The translations under genes were made by a program, and so were the position numbers. The notes under the pieces are model-generated. The model was not told where the DNA came from, ran no database searches, and was given only the letters and a program-made list of their open reading frames with translations. This document shows, in pieces, positions 51,884 through 61,049 of a stretch of 64,000 bases of DNA (the stretch's first letter is position 1; the number at the start of each line of letters is the position of its first letter). The stretch is from Cytophagales bacterium. GTDB lineage: Bacteria > Bacteroidota > Bacteroidia > Cytophagales > Spirosomataceae. The stretch lies in the NCBI GenBank assembly GCA_013298025.1, contig JAAFJE010000002.1, positions 298,773-362,772 on the forward strand, written 5' to 3'.

Positions 51884-52561
51884 TTATTTAGGACAATAAA
51901 TACGCATAAACCGATACACCAACGACACTTGGGTATAATAATACATATCGTCTTTTGAATAGTCGTTTTGCAAATTTTTAGGCAAACTGGCATCCAAACC
52001 GCCTAGGTTGTCTAAGTAATCTGTAAAGGTTTTTCTCGCCCCAAACTCAACATTGATGTCCCATGAGCCTTTCAGATTGTACTTGATGCCAAGACCCAAA
52101 GGCAATACAATTTTATTTTGACTATAACTAGCACTGGGCGTATCACGAGGACTAAAATTCAGGAATCCTATACCTCCAAACACATAAGGCGACCAATCTT
52201 TGTGCTGTTTTTGAAATAAATAATTTAAAAAATTGTATTCTGCCACAACATTCAATTCGTGGATTTGGGTTTGAAACGATTTGCCTCGCAACTGATTGAG
52301 TGGCTCGTTTATCTGCTTATCATCGCCGGCAATCGAGCCTAAAAGGGCTGTAGCTCTCAAAGAAAAATCTTTCTTGAAGTTGTACCGAAACAACAAATGC
52401 CCACCTGCACGGGCGTATTGAGGCATAAACTCGGGGCGAATATCGCCTTTGTAATGCAATAACCCTAAGCCAGCACCAATTTCTATTTTTTGAGAAAAAG
52501 TTTTACAAGTGTATAAAATAGCAAAACTTGTAAATAGTAAACTGTATTTTATTTTCGACAT
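51884..52561 (-). CDS. DUF6089-type outer-membrane beta-barrel protein
   Basis: A 225-residue exported protein: signal peptide (about 1-23, ending TFSQ), then KIEIGAGLGLLHYKGDI and alternating amphipathic strands to the end, typical of an eight-stranded outer-membrane barrel. In many Bacteroidota this gene sits directly upstream of uppS and bamA, as it does here, although a strong terminator intervenes. Its role is unknown. Confidence 0.85.
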   Translation of the reverse strand: MSKIKYSLLFTSFAILYTCKTFSQKIEIGAGLGLLHYKGDIRPEFMPQYARAGGHLLFRYNFKKDFSLRATALLGSIAGDDKQINEPLNQLRGKSFQTQIHELNVVAEYNFLNYLFQKQHKDWSPYVFGGIGFLNFSPRDTPSASYSQNKIVLPLGLGIKYNLKGSWDINVEFGARKTFTDYLDNLGGLDASLPKNLQNDYSKDDMYYYTQVSLVYRFMRIYCPK

Positions 52562-52695
52562 TTGTTGTAAAATACCTGAGTGATAAAGCCTCGTTTCATT
52601 TTTGTTTATAACTCCAAAACAAGCCTACTTCGTATGTACGAGCTTTTGTTTTTGTATTGGTCGTTAAAAACAACCATAAGCCCACAACATTATTT

Positions 52696-54003
52696 TCAAA
52701 TCAAAGGCAACACACTTTCAAGCCCCATGCCTCTTGAACCTTTCACCAAAATATGCGTATGTTGTACAGGATGGTCTTGTAGCCATAAATGCAAACCAAA
52801 TTTTTCTGGAAAATAATGCACTTTCATCATAGGCAATTCTTTTACAGCGTGTTCCATCAATGTCCCCACCAACAATACATAGTCGAACTGGCAAGTATTG
52901 AGCAATTGCCCTAATGCCTGATGTTCGGCTGGGGCTTCGTCGCCGAGTTCAAACATATCGCCCAAAATGACCATTTTATGCGTCGCTTCGAGGTTATTGA
53001 AATTGGTAATGGCGGCAGTCATCGACGAAGGATTGGCATTGTAGGCATCCATCAAAACTAAATTCGTTCCTTTGGCAACAAATTGAGAACGGTTGTTATT
53101 CGGAACATAAGCGGCTACCGCTTGGCAAGCCGTGGCCGTATCAAGCCCAAAATATTCGCCAATACGAATGGCGGCACACATATTGAAGAAATTGTATTTT
53201 CCCGTGAGGTGGCTTTCATAGCGATTGCCTGCCAAATCGGAAAAAACCACAAAAGGCGTATCGGTGAGTAAATGAGCCACGCTCGGAACAGCATCGTTTG
53301 GCTCGGTAGCATAGGCAACCACGTGGTGCAAGCCTTTTTCTTGGGCCATAGCTAAAGTAGGCTCAGAGGTTACATTCACAAAAACCGTTTGGTCATGGGC
53401 AGCCAGCCAATCGTACAATTCGCCTTTACCCTTCCGAACGCCCGTCATTCCGCCAAAACCTTCGAGGTGAGCTTTACCGATATTGGTAATAAAACCATGC
53501 GTAGGCTCACAAATTTCGACCAATTCTTTGATGTCGCCTTGCTTGTTTGCCCCCATTTCGATAATGGCAATTTCGATGCTTTCATCAATAGCCAATACCG
53601 TAAGCGGTACACCAATATGATTATTCAAATTGCCCTGCGTAGCGTAAGTCTTATATTTGCAAGCCAATACGGTGTTGATAAGCTCTTTGGTGGTGGTTTT
53701 TCCGTTTGAACCTGTTAGTCCAACAAAAGGAATCTGCAATTGTTTACGATGAAATTTGGCCAATTGTTGCAAGGCAAGCAAGCCATCTTCTACCAATAAA
53801 TAACGTTCGTCTTGTACCACAGCGGGGTCATCAACTACCACGTATTTCGCTCCTTGTGCCAAAGCCTGACTGGCAAATCCGTTGGCATCGAAATTGGGAC
53901 CTTTGAGGGCTACAAACAGATTATTTTGGGCTATTTTACGGGTATCGGTGCTTACGCCCGAACATTCTTTGAATTTTTTGTATAAATCACTAACCGAAAT
54001 CAT
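52696..54003 (-). CDS. murF: UDP-N-acetylmuramoyl-tripeptide--D-alanyl-D-alanine ligase
   Basis: Adds D-Ala-D-Ala to the UDP-MurNAc tripeptide, the last cytoplasmic step of peptidoglycan precursor synthesis. The 435-residue product has the N-terminal Mur ligase domain (STDTRKI, about 18-24), the ATP loop GSNGKTTT (98-105), NLNNHIGVPLTVL (about 123-135), IEMGANKQGDI (about 147-157) and DAYNANPSSM (about 312-321), all specific to MurF. Length is normal. A TACTTTTG box on the minus strand at 54030-54037 is the probable promoter. Confidence 0.96.
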   Translation of the reverse strand: MISVSDLYKKFKECSGVSTDTRKIAQNNLFVALKGPNFDANGFASQALAQGAKYVVVDDPAVVQDERYLLVEDGLLALQQLAKFHRKQLQIPFVGLTGSNGKTTTKELINTVLACKYKTYATQGNLNNHIGVPLTVLAIDESIEIAIIEMGANKQGDIKELVEICEPTHGFITNIGKAHLEGFGGMTGVRKGKGELYDWLAAHDQTVFVNVTSEPTLAMAQEKGLHHVVAYATEPNDAVPSVAHLLTDTPFVVFSDLAGNRYESHLTGKYNFFNMCAAIRIGEYFGLDTATACQAVAAYVPNNNRSQFVAKGTNLVLMDAYNANPSSMTAAITNFNNLEATHKMVILGDMFELGDEAPAEHQALGQLLNTCQFDYVLLVGTLMEHAVKELPMMKVHYFPEKFGLHLWLQDHPVQHTHILVKGSRGMGLESVLPLI

Positions 54004-54029
54004 TATTTTAAACGTTATAAATACTAAGA

Positions 54030-54037
54030 CAAAAGTA
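54030..54037 (-). promoter_or_regulatory. -7 box for murF
   Basis: TACTTTTG on the minus strand, an exact TAnnTTTG match, 27 bases before the ATG. No TTG at the ideal distance. Confidence 0.45.
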
Positions 54038-54140
54038 CAATAGAAAAATAGAGATGCCTAAAAACAGTTTATTCCGATAAGGCAGGCAACTCTTGCCTCG
54101 GCATTTGGGTCTTTTAGTTAAAACAATAAAACTATATCGA

Positions 54141-56381
54141 ATGAAAAAAATACTTACTTGGTGTTTCTGTGGGCTTGCGTTGTTGGGTAAGGCCCAAAAT
54201 ATCACGTTTGAATACAATAATACAATAAAAATTATTCAAAATAACCAAACCTTAGCGAATGCTTGGGCTGGTGGCTTGAATGCCCCCCAGTTTTCTACTT
54301 GTCGCCTCAACAACGATGCGTATGACGATTTGGTCGTATATGACCGAACCGCCCAAAAACTTTCTACTTTTTTGGCAACCAAAGATAGCAACGGACAATG
54401 GCAATGGACGCACGCACCCGAATATGAAACCCAATTTCCGACGATTCAAAATTGGATTTTATTGATAGACTACGACCACGACGGCAAGAAAGATATTTTT
54501 ACCCATGCCCAAGCTGGATTGAAAATTTATAAAAATATAGGAACAGACAAACTCGCTTGGCAACTCATAGCCAACCCTGTTTATACCCTTGGCTTTTCTG
54601 GCACAATCAACCTCAATGTGACAGCTACTGATATTCCGGCTATTGTCGATTGCGATAACGACGGCGATATAGATGTGCTGGTATTCGATACGTCGGGCAA
54701 TTTTGTAGAATTTCACCGAAATTATGGGGTAGAAAAATACAACGACCCCAATCGGCTCGAATTTGTAAAAATTGGCTATTGTTGGGGAAATTTTTTGAAA
54801 GAACATTGCAAAGATTTTCGATTCGACATCGATTGTGGCGATACGCCTGCGGGTGGCAATAGCCTGCCTATTGGGCTGAATACAACCGCTTCGCCCAACA
54901 AAGTATTACATTCGGGCAATACGTTGCTGTTGGTCGATTTGAATGGCGACAACAAAAAAGATGTTTTATTTGGTCATATTTCTTGTACCAATATTGCCGC
55001 TATGCTCAACGAAGGCACTGAACGAAGAGCTATTTTCAAACAAGTAAGCTACAGCTATCCGCAAAGCGACCCGATTGATTTCCCGATTTTTCCTGCGGTA
55101 TATTATGAAGATTTAGACTTCGACGGAATAAAAGACCTTGTAGCTGCTCCCAATGGCTTTGACAACGCCCAGCAAACCATTGATTTTCAGAATGTTGCTT
55201 GGATGTATAAAAATACAGGGCAAAGCGAAAATCCTACTTGGCGTTTTCAGGGAAAAGATTTTTTGGTTAATACGATGGTCGATTTAGGGGAAAATGCCGC
55301 TCCTGTGCTAGTAGATATTGACGGCGACAACGACCTCGATTTGTTGGTGGGCAACGGAGGCATACGTGGCACTCAAGGCTATAGGGCCAGTATTTATTTG
55401 TATGAAAACCAAGGAAATGGCTCATTTGTATTAAAAAATACAGATTACTTAGGCATTTCCTCCGCTTTACAACTATTTGATATTCGCCCTTTTGTAAGCG
55501 ATATGAACGGCGATGGCGTAAACGATTTGGGCTTTAGCTCCAATTCGTTTAAGGGCGTAGAAGTACGTTATATTCCTAACAAAGGAGCAAGAGGCAAGAC
55601 CTTCGACTTGCAACTCAACAATGTGGTACTTTTGCCAAGCATTCCCGATGTTGTTGCTGGCGAAAGTATCACGTTTGTCGATGTAGATAAAGATGGCAAC
55701 AAAGACGTGATACATGGCACAAGTTTGGGACGCTTACGTTACCTTCGCAACAAAGGCAGCAATACCAATCCGTCGTATCAACTCGAAAATGATAACCTAG
55801 GCGGCGTAGATGACCTCGACAGCGAAGGCACGCTGTACGTTACGACCGCAGATTTGAATTTAGACGGCAAACTCGAATTGATTACTGGAACAAGAGCAGG
55901 GCATTTAATTATCTATAAAAGTTTTTTAGACCAAAATCAAAGCAATTACCAAGCCGATACCAGTTTGATTTGGGATAATAATCTTACCCAATACGCCAAA
56001 CTCCTCCTAGGAGGAAACGCCAGCATTGCCACCGGCGACCTTGATAATGACTTCGTGCCAGACCTTGTCGTTGGCACAAATACAGGAGGTTTACGCTTTT
56101 TGAAAGGCAAAGCACAAGTGATTATTACCGACACCGACAAGCCCTTGTTACAGCGTATTTTCCCAAATCCGACGAGTGGCTACGTCTATTTTACACCAAC
56201 CCAAGCTGGCACTATCAAAATCATAGACATACAAGGTAAAACGGTTATCAACGCCAAAAGCGTACAACCCAATATCGAGAGTAGCATCGACTTATCTGGA
56301 CTTGCCACAGGCACGTATATTTTTCAGTTTGAAAGTAGTGCAGGACAACTTTCAAACGCTAAAGTTATGGTTGTAAAATAG
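54141..56381 (+). CDS. T9SS-secreted FG-GAP/VCBS repeat protein
   Basis: Start set at ATG 54141, which gives the signal peptide MKKILTWCFCGLALLGKAQ; the frame remains open to 54093. 746 residues. Repeated Ca2+-binding units of the form DxDxDGxxD occur through the protein (DYDHDGKKD, DCDNDGDID, DLNGDNKKD, DIDGDNDLD, DMNGDGVND, DVDKDGNKD, DLDNDFVPD), as in beta-propellers. The last 80 residues are a T9SS sorting domain (RIFPNPTSGYVYF...LATGTYIFQF). No catalytic domain is visible, so a surface binding or structural role is likely. Compare the lipoprotein at 28.2 kb, which has similar repeats but a lipid anchor. Confidence 0.9.
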   Translation: MKKILTWCFCGLALLGKAQNITFEYNNTIKIIQNNQTLANAWAGGLNAPQFSTCRLNNDAYDDLVVYDRTAQKLSTFLATKDSNGQWQWTHAPEYETQFPTIQNWILLIDYDHDGKKDIFTHAQAGLKIYKNIGTDKLAWQLIANPVYTLGFSGTINLNVTATDIPAIVDCDNDGDIDVLVFDTSGNFVEFHRNYGVEKYNDPNRLEFVKIGYCWGNFLKEHCKDFRFDIDCGDTPAGGNSLPIGLNTTASPNKVLHSGNTLLLVDLNGDNKKDVLFGHISCTNIAAMLNEGTERRAIFKQVSYSYPQSDPIDFPIFPAVYYEDLDFDGIKDLVAAPNGFDNAQQTIDFQNVAWMYKNTGQSENPTWRFQGKDFLVNTMVDLGENAAPVLVDIDGDNDLDLLVGNGGIRGTQGYRASIYLYENQGNGSFVLKNTDYLGISSALQLFDIRPFVSDMNGDGVNDLGFSSNSFKGVEVRYIPNKGARGKTFDLQLNNVVLLPSIPDVVAGESITFVDVDKDGNKDVIHGTSLGRLRYLRNKGSNTNPSYQLENDNLGGVDDLDSEGTLYVTTADLNLDGKLELITGTRAGHLIIYKSFLDQNQSNYQADTSLIWDNNLTQYAKLLLGGNASIATGDLDNDFVPDLVVGTNTGGLRFLKGKAQVIITDTDKPLLQRIFPNPTSGYVYFTPTQAGTIKIIDIQGKTVINAKSVQPNIESSIDLSGLATGTYIFQFESSAGQLSNAKVMVVK

Positions 56382-56396
56382 CTCAGTCATTCTTAT

Positions 56397-56446
56397 TTCC
56401 TTATCCATGAAGCTACTCAAATCAGGAGTGGATAAGGAAGTTTTTC
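56397..56446 (+). terminator. Terminator after the FG-GAP protein gene
   Basis: TTCCTTATCCA (56397-56407) and TGGATAAGGAA (56429-56439) followed by GTTTTT. Confidence 0.75.
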
Positions 56447-56603
56447 AACGTTTTTGAAACATAAACTTCGCTCCATTTTCTATACTCATACTTCATTCAA
56501 TTTACTTAAAATCAATACTTTATGCTTTATTCTATCTATCTTTATAGAGATAAACCTTATTTTTGAATAGCGGCTAGTCCTGTGTTATATTTAGCGGTAA
56601 GGC

Positions 56604-56633
56604 TTTGAAAAATTAGCAGGTTTTGTATTTTTG
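56604..56633 (+). promoter_or_regulatory. Promoter for the AAA ATPase gene
   Basis: TTTG (56604-56607), 18 bases, TATTTTTG (56626-56633). This is the best full promoter match in the window. The predicted start (about 56640) lies only ten bases before ATG 56650 and rules out the longer TTG start at 56623. Confidence 0.7.
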
Positions 56634-56649
56634 TGAAAATGACAAAATC

Positions 56650-57750
56650 ATGGGAGAAAACCATTTAACATATTTCAAAATAGAAAATTTCAAAAGATTT
56701 GATTCTTTTGAAATGGAAAACCTTGGTCAATTCAACCTTTTGGTTGGTGACAACAATGTTGGGAAAACGAGTGTTTTGGAAGCTTTGACTTTCGATGAAG
56801 AAGATAGAATTATGTTTCTGAGAAATTATATATACATATTATTTTCCAGAAACATACTACAATTCCCGTCAAAAATTGAAGGTGAAAACTTATTATCACA
56901 ACTTGACATCTGGTCATTTATATTAAAAAATGTTTTCCAACCATTAATTATAAGCTACAAAACAATAACCCATTATACAATTAAATACGAATTTGTTAAA
57001 GAAGTAGGTTTTACACAATTAGATAAAGACTTTATTAATAATAATATCAAATTAAATAAATTACCAATTTGGTGGATACGCCTCACAAAAAACGGTATTT
57101 ATGATGGCATTTATGGTCGTTATGCTGAAGAAATCATAAATGCTCTTTATGATACAAAAACTCCCAAAGTAAATTTTTTACCCTTAAACATGAATTACCA
57201 CAATGGACATACTCAAGATTATTATTCTTTAATTAATGGGAATAATAGTACAAGAATACTTTTTGATTCAACGCTAAAATCTATAATTCCAAATTTAATT
57301 GAAACAAGACCACATAAAGTTTTTGAACAAGAAGTTATAGGGTTTGTTTTAAATAATAGTAACGAAATAGTTCCAATAACTACTTTTGGTGATGGTGTGC
57401 TTAAAATTGTACGTATCCTTTTAGGACTTATGGGAGCAAAAGGGAATCGTCTAATGATTGATGAAATAGATACAGGCATTCACTTCTCTCGCCTACAAGA
57501 TTTCTGGAAAACAGTTATTACACTTTGTAAACAATTTGACGTTCAACTTTTTGCTACTACACACAGTTTAGAATGTCAAAGATATTTTGTGGAAGCTTTG
57601 TCGGAATTGGGGGAAGAATACCAAAAAGATGCCCGAAATATCAGTTTGTTAGAAAATGCCAAAGGTGAAGTAAAGTCGGTAACTTTTGATTTTGAACAAT
57701 TTGAATTTGCATTAAGTATTGGTGCTAATACGAGAGGAGGGCAACGATGA
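56650..57750 (+). CDS. AAA-family (AAA_15/AAA_21, ABC-like) ATPase
   Basis: A 366-residue SMC/ABC-like ATPase. FKIENFKRFDSF (about 9-20) leads into Walker A GDNNVGKTS (33-41). A long AT-rich middle region (about 48-240) has little recognisable motif. The signature-like FGDGVLKIVRI, Walker B LMIDEID with D271/E272, and H305 in FATTHSLEC follow. Such ATPases usually work with a nuclease or TOPRIM-like protein encoded next door and several are anti-phage components. Here the next gene is degenerate (57747-57852). It is more AT-rich than both neighbours, which suggests transfer. The ATPase itself has all key residues. Confidence 0.85.
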   Translation: MGENHLTYFKIENFKRFDSFEMENLGQFNLLVGDNNVGKTSVLEALTFDEEDRIMFLRNYIYILFSRNILQFPSKIEGENLLSQLDIWSFILKNVFQPLIISYKTITHYTIKYEFVKEVGFTQLDKDFINNNIKLNKLPIWWIRLTKNGIYDGIYGRYAEEIINALYDTKTPKVNFLPLNMNYHNGHTQDYYSLINGNNSTRILFDSTLKSIIPNLIETRPHKVFEQEVIGFVLNNSNEIVPITTFGDGVLKIVRILLGLMGAKGNRLMIDEIDTGIHFSRLQDFWKTVITLCKQFDVQLFATTHSLECQRYFVEALSELGEEYQKDARNISLLENAKGEVKSVTFDFEQFEFALSIGANTRGGQR

Positions 57751-57852
57751 AAAGGGTTTAAATCGAAGCAGAAAGAGATTAGCCACTGGAATCTGAATGC
57801 CCCTGCACTCAATAATTTAAAAACATTTTTAGATACATTTTTTATAGCATAA
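57747..57852 (+). pseudogene. Internally deleted partner gene of the AAA ATPase
   Basis: An ATG at 57747 overlaps the ATPase TGA (ATGA), exactly as for a coupled second gene, but reads MKRV then TAA; the same frame continues IEAERD before a second stop. In another frame, 57772-57852 reads KEISHWNLNAPALNNLKTFL and then DTFFIA and a stop. That looks like a true C terminus (a W-L...L...FL helix), so a beginning and an end remain with the middle missing and a frameshift at the join. DUF3226/TOPRIM-like proteins are the usual partners of such ATPases; assigning the remnant to them is inference. Confidence 0.6.
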
Positions 57853-57855
57853 GTT

Positions 57856-58926
57856 ATGACAGAAAACAGTAAAAAGTTCCTCTACGAGTATTTGAACAAC
57901 GCTTCGCCAACGGGCTTTGAAGCTCCCGGACAACAAATTTGGTTGGATTATATCAAACCTTATATCGACGAAACGATTATTGATGTTTACGGAACTGCCG
58001 TGGGAGTGATTAATCCCAACCAACCTTATAAGGTAGTGATTGAGGCCCATGCCGACGAAATTTCTTGGTTTGTGAATTATATCGACGATAACGGCTACGT
58101 GTTCGTAAGAAGAAATGGTGGCTCTGATGCCGTAATTGCTCCTTCGATGCGTTGTAATTTACATACGAAAAAAGGCACAGTAAAAGGCGTTTTTGGCTAT
58201 CCTGCTATTCACGTGCGTGATTTGGCGAAAGACAAAGCCCCAACGGTCAACGATATTTTTATTGATTTGGGTGCTGCCAACAAAAAGGAAGTAGAAGAAA
58301 TGGGCGTGCATGTGGGTACGGTCGTTACTTTTGAAGACGGACTTACAGAATTGAACAACCGTTACTTTGTCGGACGAGCCTTAGATAACCGTGTGGGTGG
58401 TTTTATGATTGCCGAAGTAGCCCGTATGTTGAAAGAAAACAACGTTACGTTACCTTTTACTTTGTATGTTGTCAATGCCGTACAAGAAGAAATTGGTTTG
58501 CGTGGTGCTGAGATGATTGTCAGACGTTTGAAACCAGACCTTGCCATTGTAACAGACGTGACCCACGATACACAGTCGCCGATGTACAACAAAAAAGAGC
58601 AAGGCGATTTGAAGTGTGGCAAAGGTCCCGTTATTTGCTATGGCCCAGCCGTGCAAAACAATGTGCGTGATTTTATCATTGATGTGGCTACCGCTAAAGA
58701 CATTCCGTTCCAGCGTCAGGCGGTTTCTCGTTCTACGGGTACAGACACCGATTCGTTTGCTTATGCTACCGAAGGCGTGGCTTCTGCCTTGATTTCCTTG
58801 CCATTGAAATACATGCACACCACCGTTGAAACGGTACATAAAGACGATGTACAAGCGGTGATTAACTTGATTTATGAATCTTTGTTGGCACTTCAAGGCA
58901 ACGAAGATTGGCGATACATTAAATAA
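57856..58926 (+). CDS. M42-family metallopeptidase
   Basis: A 356-residue cytoplasmic aminopeptidase of the M42 (glutamyl aminopeptidase/TET) family. Metal ligands are visible: H65 and D67 in EAHADEIS, the bridging Asp in GRALDNRVGG (about 175-184), the catalytic Glu pair in AVQEEIGLRGA (about 213-223), Asp in VTDVTHDT, and a late His in PLKYMHTTVE. It probably forms dodecameric shells. It starts four bases after the partner-gene remnant and so may now share the ATPase transcript, though it is clearly a housekeeping gene. A strong terminator follows. Confidence 0.93.
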   Translation: MTENSKKFLYEYLNNASPTGFEAPGQQIWLDYIKPYIDETIIDVYGTAVGVINPNQPYKVVIEAHADEISWFVNYIDDNGYVFVRRNGGSDAVIAPSMRCNLHTKKGTVKGVFGYPAIHVRDLAKDKAPTVNDIFIDLGAANKKEVEEMGVHVGTVVTFEDGLTELNNRYFVGRALDNRVGGFMIAEVARMLKENNVTLPFTLYVVNAVQEEIGLRGAEMIVRRLKPDLAIVTDVTHDTQSPMYNKKEQGDLKCGKGPVICYGPAVQNNVRDFIIDVATAKDIPFQRQAVSRSTGTDTDSFAYATEGVASALISLPLKYMHTTVETVHKDDVQAVINLIYESLLALQGNEDWRYIK

Positions 58927-58932
58927 AACAAC

Positions 58933-58972
58933 ACCCCTGAGCGATACAACTTTTAAACCATCGCTCAGGGGT
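58933..58972 (+). terminator. Terminator after the M42 gene
   Basis: ACCCCTGAGCGAT (58933-58945) and ATCGCTCAGGGGT (58960-58972), perfect 13-base arms, followed by TTG. Confidence 0.8.
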
Positions 58973-58986
58973 TTGTAACTCTTCCG

Positions 58987-59997
58987 ATGGGTTCATTATC
59001 AATTGCGTCCTTCAACCTCATCTTGTATGCTGCTCAACAAAAAGGAGCAGATACAGCCTTGCTTTGTCAGCAAATAGGCATCAATCCGGCTATTTTACAA
59101 GACCCCGACGCTCGTTTGCCCATTCGCACGGTGCATCATTTGTGGAAAGCCGCCGTTGAAGCCACAGGCGATACCCATTTAGCTTTGCATACAGGCGGAT
59201 TGGTCAACACGATGGGCGTAGGGATTTTGGCGTATGTGATGATGCACTGCCCCACCTTGGGCAAAGCCCTCGACAAGCTCTGCGAATACCAAGCCATTGT
59301 ATGTGATGCAACGCAAACGAGTTTTTTCGTAAAAGATGAACTTGCCTATATCACCTTGTCGCAATTGAGCGAAGATGTACTGTACCCTCACTATGCTTTT
59401 GAATCGGAATTGTCTATTTATTTTGCAGCGACGAAAGGCATGATTGGGCAAGCAATGCCCTTACATTCGGTACATTTTGCCTATCCTTTGCAAGCCGACT
59501 TAGCGGCTTATCATCAAGCCTTTGCTACAGAAAACATCTTTTTTTCAAGCCATTTTACAGGCTTTTGTTTCGATAAAAACTACCTCAATACGCCTATTTT
59601 AAACGCCAATCCAAGTCTTTTTACGCTTTTCGACAAACACGCCAGTCAGTTGTTGATGCACCTACAAGAGGAGAAAAGTATCAAGGAAAAAGTCAAAAAA
59701 GAAATCATTGGCTTGCTCAAAGGCGAAGAGCCTTCTTTGCATCAAATTGCCCGCAATTTAGGCATTGGCTTGCGTTCGCTACAAATGAAACTCAAAGAAG
59801 AAGGCGTTACTTTTCAACAATTATTAGACGATATTCGTAAAAACTTGGCATTACAGCATTTGCAAGAGCCTCGTTTTAGCACAACCGACATCGCCTATTT
59901 GTTGGGCTATTCTGAACCAAGTGTCTTTTTCCGTTCTTTCAAAAAATGGACAGGCAACACCCCTGCTACCTACCGCAAAACCATTGCTCGGGCCTAG
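58987..59997 (+). CDS. AraC-family transcriptional regulator with arabinose-binding-like N-terminal domain
   Basis: A 336-residue regulator. The N-terminal domain (about 15-200; LCQQIGINPAILQDPDARLPI, LHTGGLVNTMGVGILAYVM) is of the type found in OruR/ArgR-like AraC proteins. The C-terminal pair of helix-turn-helix motifs (about 245-333) carries QIARNLGIGLRSLQMKLKEEGVTFQQLLDD and DIAYLLGYSEPSVFFRSFKKWTGNTPATYR. The inducer is unknown. The gene begins 15 bases after a terminator and must have a promoter inside or overlapping the hairpin region. Confidence 0.9.
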   Translation: MGSLSIASFNLILYAAQQKGADTALLCQQIGINPAILQDPDARLPIRTVHHLWKAAVEATGDTHLALHTGGLVNTMGVGILAYVMMHCPTLGKALDKLCEYQAIVCDATQTSFFVKDELAYITLSQLSEDVLYPHYAFESELSIYFAATKGMIGQAMPLHSVHFAYPLQADLAAYHQAFATENIFFSSHFTGFCFDKNYLNTPILNANPSLFTLFDKHASQLLMHLQEEKSIKEKVKKEIIGLLKGEEPSLHQIARNLGIGLRSLQMKLKEEGVTFQQLLDDIRKNLALQHLQEPRFSTTDIAYLLGYSEPSVFFRSFKKWTGNTPATYRKTIARA

Positions 59998-60273
59998 AAA
60001 ACACAGCTACTGCTCCGTCATTAATCATTAATATATAGTTTTTTTCTATTGTTATATACAAAATATCAATTTGACTTATATATAATTTCTCTTCAATTTT
60101 GTACTATCAATTACAGCATTAGTTGTGCTGGTGTGTCGTACTGTTTTGCTTGTAAGAGAGGTTTTTTGCGTACATACACCACTTAATAAATACAGTATCT
60201 GGGCAGAGCATACGTATTATTGGGTGAAAAAGGCAAAAAACCTCTTCTTCTTTTCCCCCATTTTGTAACAACC
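59998..60273. other. Intergenic region with a long inverted repeat
   Basis: AT-rich, no gene. It contains AGAGGTTTTTTGC (60157-60169) and its perfect inverse GCAAAAAACCTCT (60233-60245) around a 63-base loop that itself has short complementary segments (CACC/GGTG, TACGTA-like). It may be a structured leader or an old insertion scar upstream of the hemA-like remnant. Confidence 0.5.
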
Positions 60274-60363
60274 ATGCAATCCATCAAAGTTATTTCCTTA
60301 TCTTTCAAAAATGCCGACCTTGCCACACGAGGAAAAATGCAATTGTTGGAAACCTTGCTATGA
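60274..60363 (+). pseudogene. 29-codon ORF resembling the start of glutamyl-tRNA reductase (hemA)
   Basis: ATG 60274 opens MQSIKVISLSFKNADLATRG followed by KMQLLETLL, then TGA. The pattern 'I-S-L-S-x-K-N-A-x-L-x-x-R' resembles the conserved N terminus of glutamyl-tRNA reductase (normally over 400 residues). The frame then ends and the next gene (upp) runs the other way. It may be a partial gene duplicate, a decayed gene, or chance. Confidence 0.3.
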
Positions 60364-60372
60364 TTTCTAAAC

Positions 60373-61017
60373 TCACAACTTACCTCCATACGCCAAGTCG
60401 CCTGCATCGCCCAAGCCCGGCACAATGTAGTATTTATGATTGAGTTGCTCGTCGATACAGCCAAGGAAAAAATCGGCTTCGGGTATAGCTTCCTGCAAAA
60501 ATGCTACGCCTTCGGGGGCAGCGATTGCTGCAGCCAGAATTACACGCTGTGGCCTGCCGTATTGCAACAAAGCGGTATAAGATTTCAACAACGATTTGCC
60601 CGTTGCCAACATAGGGTCGATTAAGATGAGTGTTTTGCCTGATAAATCGGGACACGCCAAATAATCCATCTGAATATCGAAGGTTTCATCAGGATGATGT
60701 TTACCCCGAAAAGCACCAATAAAAGCATTTTCGGCGTGGTCGAACAACTGCAAAAAGCCTTGGTGAAAAGGCAAACTTGCTCGCAAAATCGCTACTAATA
60801 CGGGTTGTTGTACCAACAATTGCGTAGAAGCCGTTGCCAAAGGTGTTTGAACAACAGCAGGTTGATAATCAAGCGTTTTAGATAGTTCATACGCCAAAAT
60901 TTCGCCCAAGCGTTCCATATTTTTACGAAAACGCATACGGTCGGTTTGGATGCGGATGTCACGCATTTCTGCCAAAAAATGATTCGCAATAGAAGGTTGA
61001 TGATGAAGAATAAACAT
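60373..61017 (-). CDS. upp: Uracil phosphoribosyltransferase
   Basis: Salvages uracil to UMP using PRPP. The 214-residue product shows RDIRIQTDRMRFRKNMERLG (about 19-38), VAILRASLPFHQG (about 74-86), the PRPP loop LILIDPMLATGKSL (about 130-143) and the uracil-binding C-terminal YYIVPGLGDAGDLAYGGK (about 196-213). The signature Tyr/Gly-rich C terminus is intact. It is a single gene between the hemA-like remnant and mutS. Confidence 0.95.
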   Translation of the reverse strand: MFILHHQPSIANHFLAEMRDIRIQTDRMRFRKNMERLGEILAYELSKTLDYQPAVVQTPLATASTQLLVQQPVLVAILRASLPFHQGFLQLFDHAENAFIGAFRGKHHPDETFDIQMDYLACPDLSGKTLILIDPMLATGKSLLKSYTALLQYGRPQRVILAAAIAAPEGVAFLQEAIPEADFFLGCIDEQLNHKYYIVPGLGDAGDLAYGGKL

Positions 61018-61049
61018 AAGGCTACGGGCGTTAAAAAATGACGATTGGA

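Noticed and set aside
60183..60464. 93-codon minus-strand ORF downstream of upp
   Set aside because: Overlaps the end of upp in another frame and crosses the inverted repeat; no protein-like features.
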